NCBI RefSeq assembly: GCF_043641665.1
Contig: NC_092199.1
Location: 16,734,649-16,798,648 of the forward strand
Direction: 5' to 3'
Source of the DNA: Enoplosus armatus
Lineage: Eukaryota > Chordata > Actinopteri > Centrarchiformes > Enoplosidae
Length of the DNA: 64,000 nt
The notes below the pieces were generated by a model. It made no database searches, was not told the DNA's origin, and saw nothing but the letters and a program-made list of their open reading frames with translations. Shown one piece after another: positions 61,077-64,000 of the stretch (positions are counted from its first letter, which is position 1; each line of letters opens with the position of its first letter). Both the position numbers and the translations under genes were made by a program.

Positions 61077-62430
61077 CTGCAATAGATGGAGAGGAGAAAA
61101 GAAAGCGGTGTAACTTACAAGTTCTGTCCAGGAGGAAGCATATAATTATCATTACCACTTCTTCTTTTTTTTAACGCCGGTAAACAACTCTTTATCTAAC
61201 CAGATCCACTGAGCACAACTGCCGAGGTCATAGTTTAATTACTTTAGACCACTAAGCTACATCACTTTGGTCTTCTCACTTTGTCGGCGTGTCATTCAGT
61301 CCGCTTTAAATTCCATTTTATTCTAAAGACTTCAAGCAGAAAGTTAAACCACAAGCCCTCACAGCTAGTCACAGCGTTGACATTAGCAAGGAAACTGACG
61401 TGTGCCTGAATTTGATTAGTTACCGTGTGAGAACATGGCAGGGGTTAGGTCAACTGACAATTTGCGTTTTTGTAATATTTTAATATTATTGAGCGTTTAA
61501 AATATCAAGCTGTTAGGTTCAGCGGATAACGTCTTTCCAGACAGCCGGCTGACTCTCTTTTTTGTTGTTGTTTTGTTTACCACCAACGTTGACAGGTCAG
61601 GGTTGCCAACGACAGTTAGCTTAGCCTAGCCACAGCTAGCATTCGCTAGCTAGGCCCGGCTTGGCTCCGGTGACGTTACCGTACGCCGAACTACATTAAA
61701 TATCTGGCAGCTTTAAGTGATTTTCATTAAAGACAGATATTCACACGCGACAGAACGGGACTGTACGACTTGTACTGGTCGATAGCGGTCACTCCTCATT
61801 TCGGCGAGGTCAACTCCAACAAGAACCGCATTATTTCGATAAAATGCCAACTTTTATAGCTTAGTGGTCCACATTGTTCGTTATTGCCCAATACGCCTGT
61901 TAGTAACTTTGTTTCGAGAACAACGGCTAAACCAGTTTTAAAATGTTTAATCTTGTTTCACAGGGTGTTCTTTGACGCTATTGCATGGATTCCGAATTGA
62001 AGAGTGGATGTTGACGGTTAAACAAAGTACACTTTGCTTTCTACTCGATTGTAACATTCAACGATAAGCAACGCATTTTTAAAATTGCGGGTTACTTTTC
62101 GTGGAGTTTGGCGACACGTTCGCTCCATTTAAGAAGAACGGCACGCGTCGGGGCAAGGCCCGGCTGAATGAAACAAAGACAGAGCGGGGGTAATGCGCTG
62201 CGCTGTGCTGCTGATGAAAACTTACCCGGACGGGGGAGATTGTAGCGCTTCTAAACGTCCAGTTAAGAATTCGTCCCTCCCTGCATCTCTTTCAACAGCC
62301 CATCTGCCCCAGCGGATCACAATCACACCACAGAGAGAGTAAGCCCCCCAAAATTAAATAAAGATCTTCACACTTTCCAGGAACACACTACTCTCGGCAG
62401 CAGCGTCAAGTTGTTTAGAGTCTAATCTCA
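61077..62430 (-). promoter_or_regulatory. 5' intron, noncoding first exon and promoter of the TCF20-like gene
   Basis: On the minus strand a donor GTAAG lies at 62225-62221 directly after a GC-rich segment (CTCCCCCGTCCGG), which pairs with the acceptor before 61076. The first exon is thus noncoding, from roughly 62400 down to 62226. The intron between is free of recognisable genes and carries GCTAGC-rich words near 61620-61660. Confidence 0.5.
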
Positions 62431-64000
62431 AACTTCCGGATGCCCCCTTCACAATAAGACAATTAGTTGTGCCTTTCGGTGGTTCTCCTTTCTTTTATTT
62501 GAAATAAAATAGAACAAAAAAGCGAAATTTAAACGTGCATCAAGAGCGTGGAAATTACTAAAACGAACACAATTCCTCTAAATGTTTGCAGGAAGGAAGC
62601 CCATTGCTCAGTCCAGTCAGAAAAACCCGCTCTTGATCCAACTGTTGCATGTAAGATGTCAGAGCTTCAGAAAGCTTCAACCTTTTTGCTACCTTTATTC
62701 TTTTTTTATCCCTCGAAGTGACTCAATTATTGGGCATCACTTTCCAGCTGTGTGCCGTCTCAGTCTGGGTGGCTTGACAAGTGAAACCCCCCAGCAGTGG
62801 AAACAGTTGCCACTCAGCTGTGGAGCAGAGGCATTGAGGGAGCAGAGTGGTGGGGCCTGTTCCACTCCTGGTGGAGTATTTGGGGTCATGGGGGCTTATT
62901 TCCCCCCCTCCTATCAAACCATGGAGTCCCTTCCACTTCTGGTAGAACAATACTCATGGGAGGTTTGGCTTTGTTGATTTGGGGACGTTCACGTCCTGGA
63001 TGACTTGACAGGAAGACCAGAATAAATGAGTGGAGAAATGCAGACGCTGCCGCACAGGGAGCAAGGTGTGTGTGTGTGTGTGTGTGTGGGGGGGGGGGGG
63101 GGGTCACCAAATGACCTTACTAAGACACTTCATGTTTTCTTCCTTCACTTTGTTATTCATTCAGCTACTTCCAATAGCAATCAAATGGTATGCTGTTGCA
63201 TTAAAGACATCATCGTTTTACTTGTATTGTGTGTATTTGTTCAATGTGTTAACCCCCCCCACCCCACCCCACCAACATTTCAAAGTCACACAACAAAAAA
63301 GGGTGCAAAAATATTTATTGCTAATAAACCTGTAGTCAGTTGGTGTATATTTGCTTTATATTTACAATAATAGAGTACAGAGGAATGGGAATGTGAAAGA
63401 AAAATCCCAACCATTTAAATAAATACAAAGGGACTGCCACTGAACAAGACTACAAACATAACCGACTCATACAGCTCCTATACAGCTGGACCAATGATTG
63501 CAGTGAGAAAACAAACAAAACAAAAAAAAACTATATAAATTTTCATATATATATATTTAAATTATAAATCAGTGAATCCCATCCATATGCATTCAGCGGT
63601 CGCCTTTCCACGGGTATCTCGGATCGATCCAAGGATTGCAGAGAACATCTATGATGTTAATTGGGAGGCGAGGCGATGAAGCGTGCTCGTTTTCCAATGC
63701 AGGCGAGCGCTTCTGCTCCACAGGGCAACACCTCCGCCCGTGCTGGAACGATAACGGAGCGGTGGATGTATTAACGCGCACACCGGACTCGCTCCTACGC
63801 TTTTGTTTTTATGCAAGGGTTAGCTCACTCATCAATACGCGGTTGTGTTTATAGCCACTGAACATCACATTTGTGCCTTTGGCTAGCAACGGTCTAGAGA
63901 GTTAAAACAGTAGCTTACACAGTCATAGTTTTAGTGTATGCATGACAGACGCTCAATTAAAAACAGTATTTACAGTAAGACATGGCAGCAAAAAAAAACA
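62431..64000. other. Right edge: no gene recognised; possible 3' UTR of a minus-strand gene beyond the window
   Basis: A minus-strand AATAAA (63319-63314) followed on that strand by a GCACCC tract, with AT-rich sequence upstream of it (63320-63560), would fit the end of a transcript entering from the right. A short minus frame at 63593-63781 ends PWIDPRYPWKGDR but has no recognised family. A compound TG/G repeat lies at 63067-63102 and a C/CCCCA patch at 63254-63272. Confidence 0.25.

Overview
The window is vertebrate nuclear DNA, most likely from a ray-finned (teleost) fish. Four lines of evidence support this: genes made of many short exons with GT-AG introns, recognisable vertebrate families (cytosolic sulfotransferase, SBK1 kinase, a TCF20/RAI1-type protein), abundant CA/TG microsatellites and long homopolymers, and short teleost-type MITE elements. 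There is no sign of prokaryotic organisation, and no rRNA, tRNA or CRISPR was recognised. All names come from reading motifs by eye; no database search was run.

Layout. (1) 1-1400, plus strand: the last three coding exons and 3' UTR of a cytosolic sulfotransferase whose 5' part lies off the left edge. (2) About 5.1-36.4 kb, plus strand: one very large gene. I could join 46 coding exons from 5133 to 36096 with every splice junction in phase, giving about 3,045 codons. The product carries three LOTUS/OST-HTH-like repeats in one exon, a likely fourth, a GHKL/HSP90-type ATPase domain of the sacsin/NO VEIN kind, a very long uncharacterised middle, and a C-terminal DUF3883-like domain with a D...EVK nuclease-fold signature. 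It looks like a vertebrate NO VEIN-type protein. (3) About 38.2-51.85 kb, plus strand: an SBK1-type kinase with a GC-rich candidate noncoding first exon, a 7.6 kb microsatellite-rich first intron, four coding exons (437 aa) and a long 3' UTR. (4) About 62.4-53.2 kb, minus strand: a short TCF20/RAI1-family chromatin protein (about 885 aa) with a split C-terminal extended PHD finger, convergent with the kinase gene. (5) 62.4-64 kb: no gene recognised; possibly the 3' UTR of a further minus-strand gene beyond the right edge.

The genes do not form an obvious pathway. The most notable content is the LOTUS + GHKL ATPase + nuclease-fold protein. Established knowledge ties LOTUS domains to germ-granule and RNA regulation, and GHKL-plus-nuclease layouts to DNA or RNA surveillance. 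A role of that kind for this protein is inference only. Between the genes lie MITE-like elements, recurrent hairpins and dense simple repeats.
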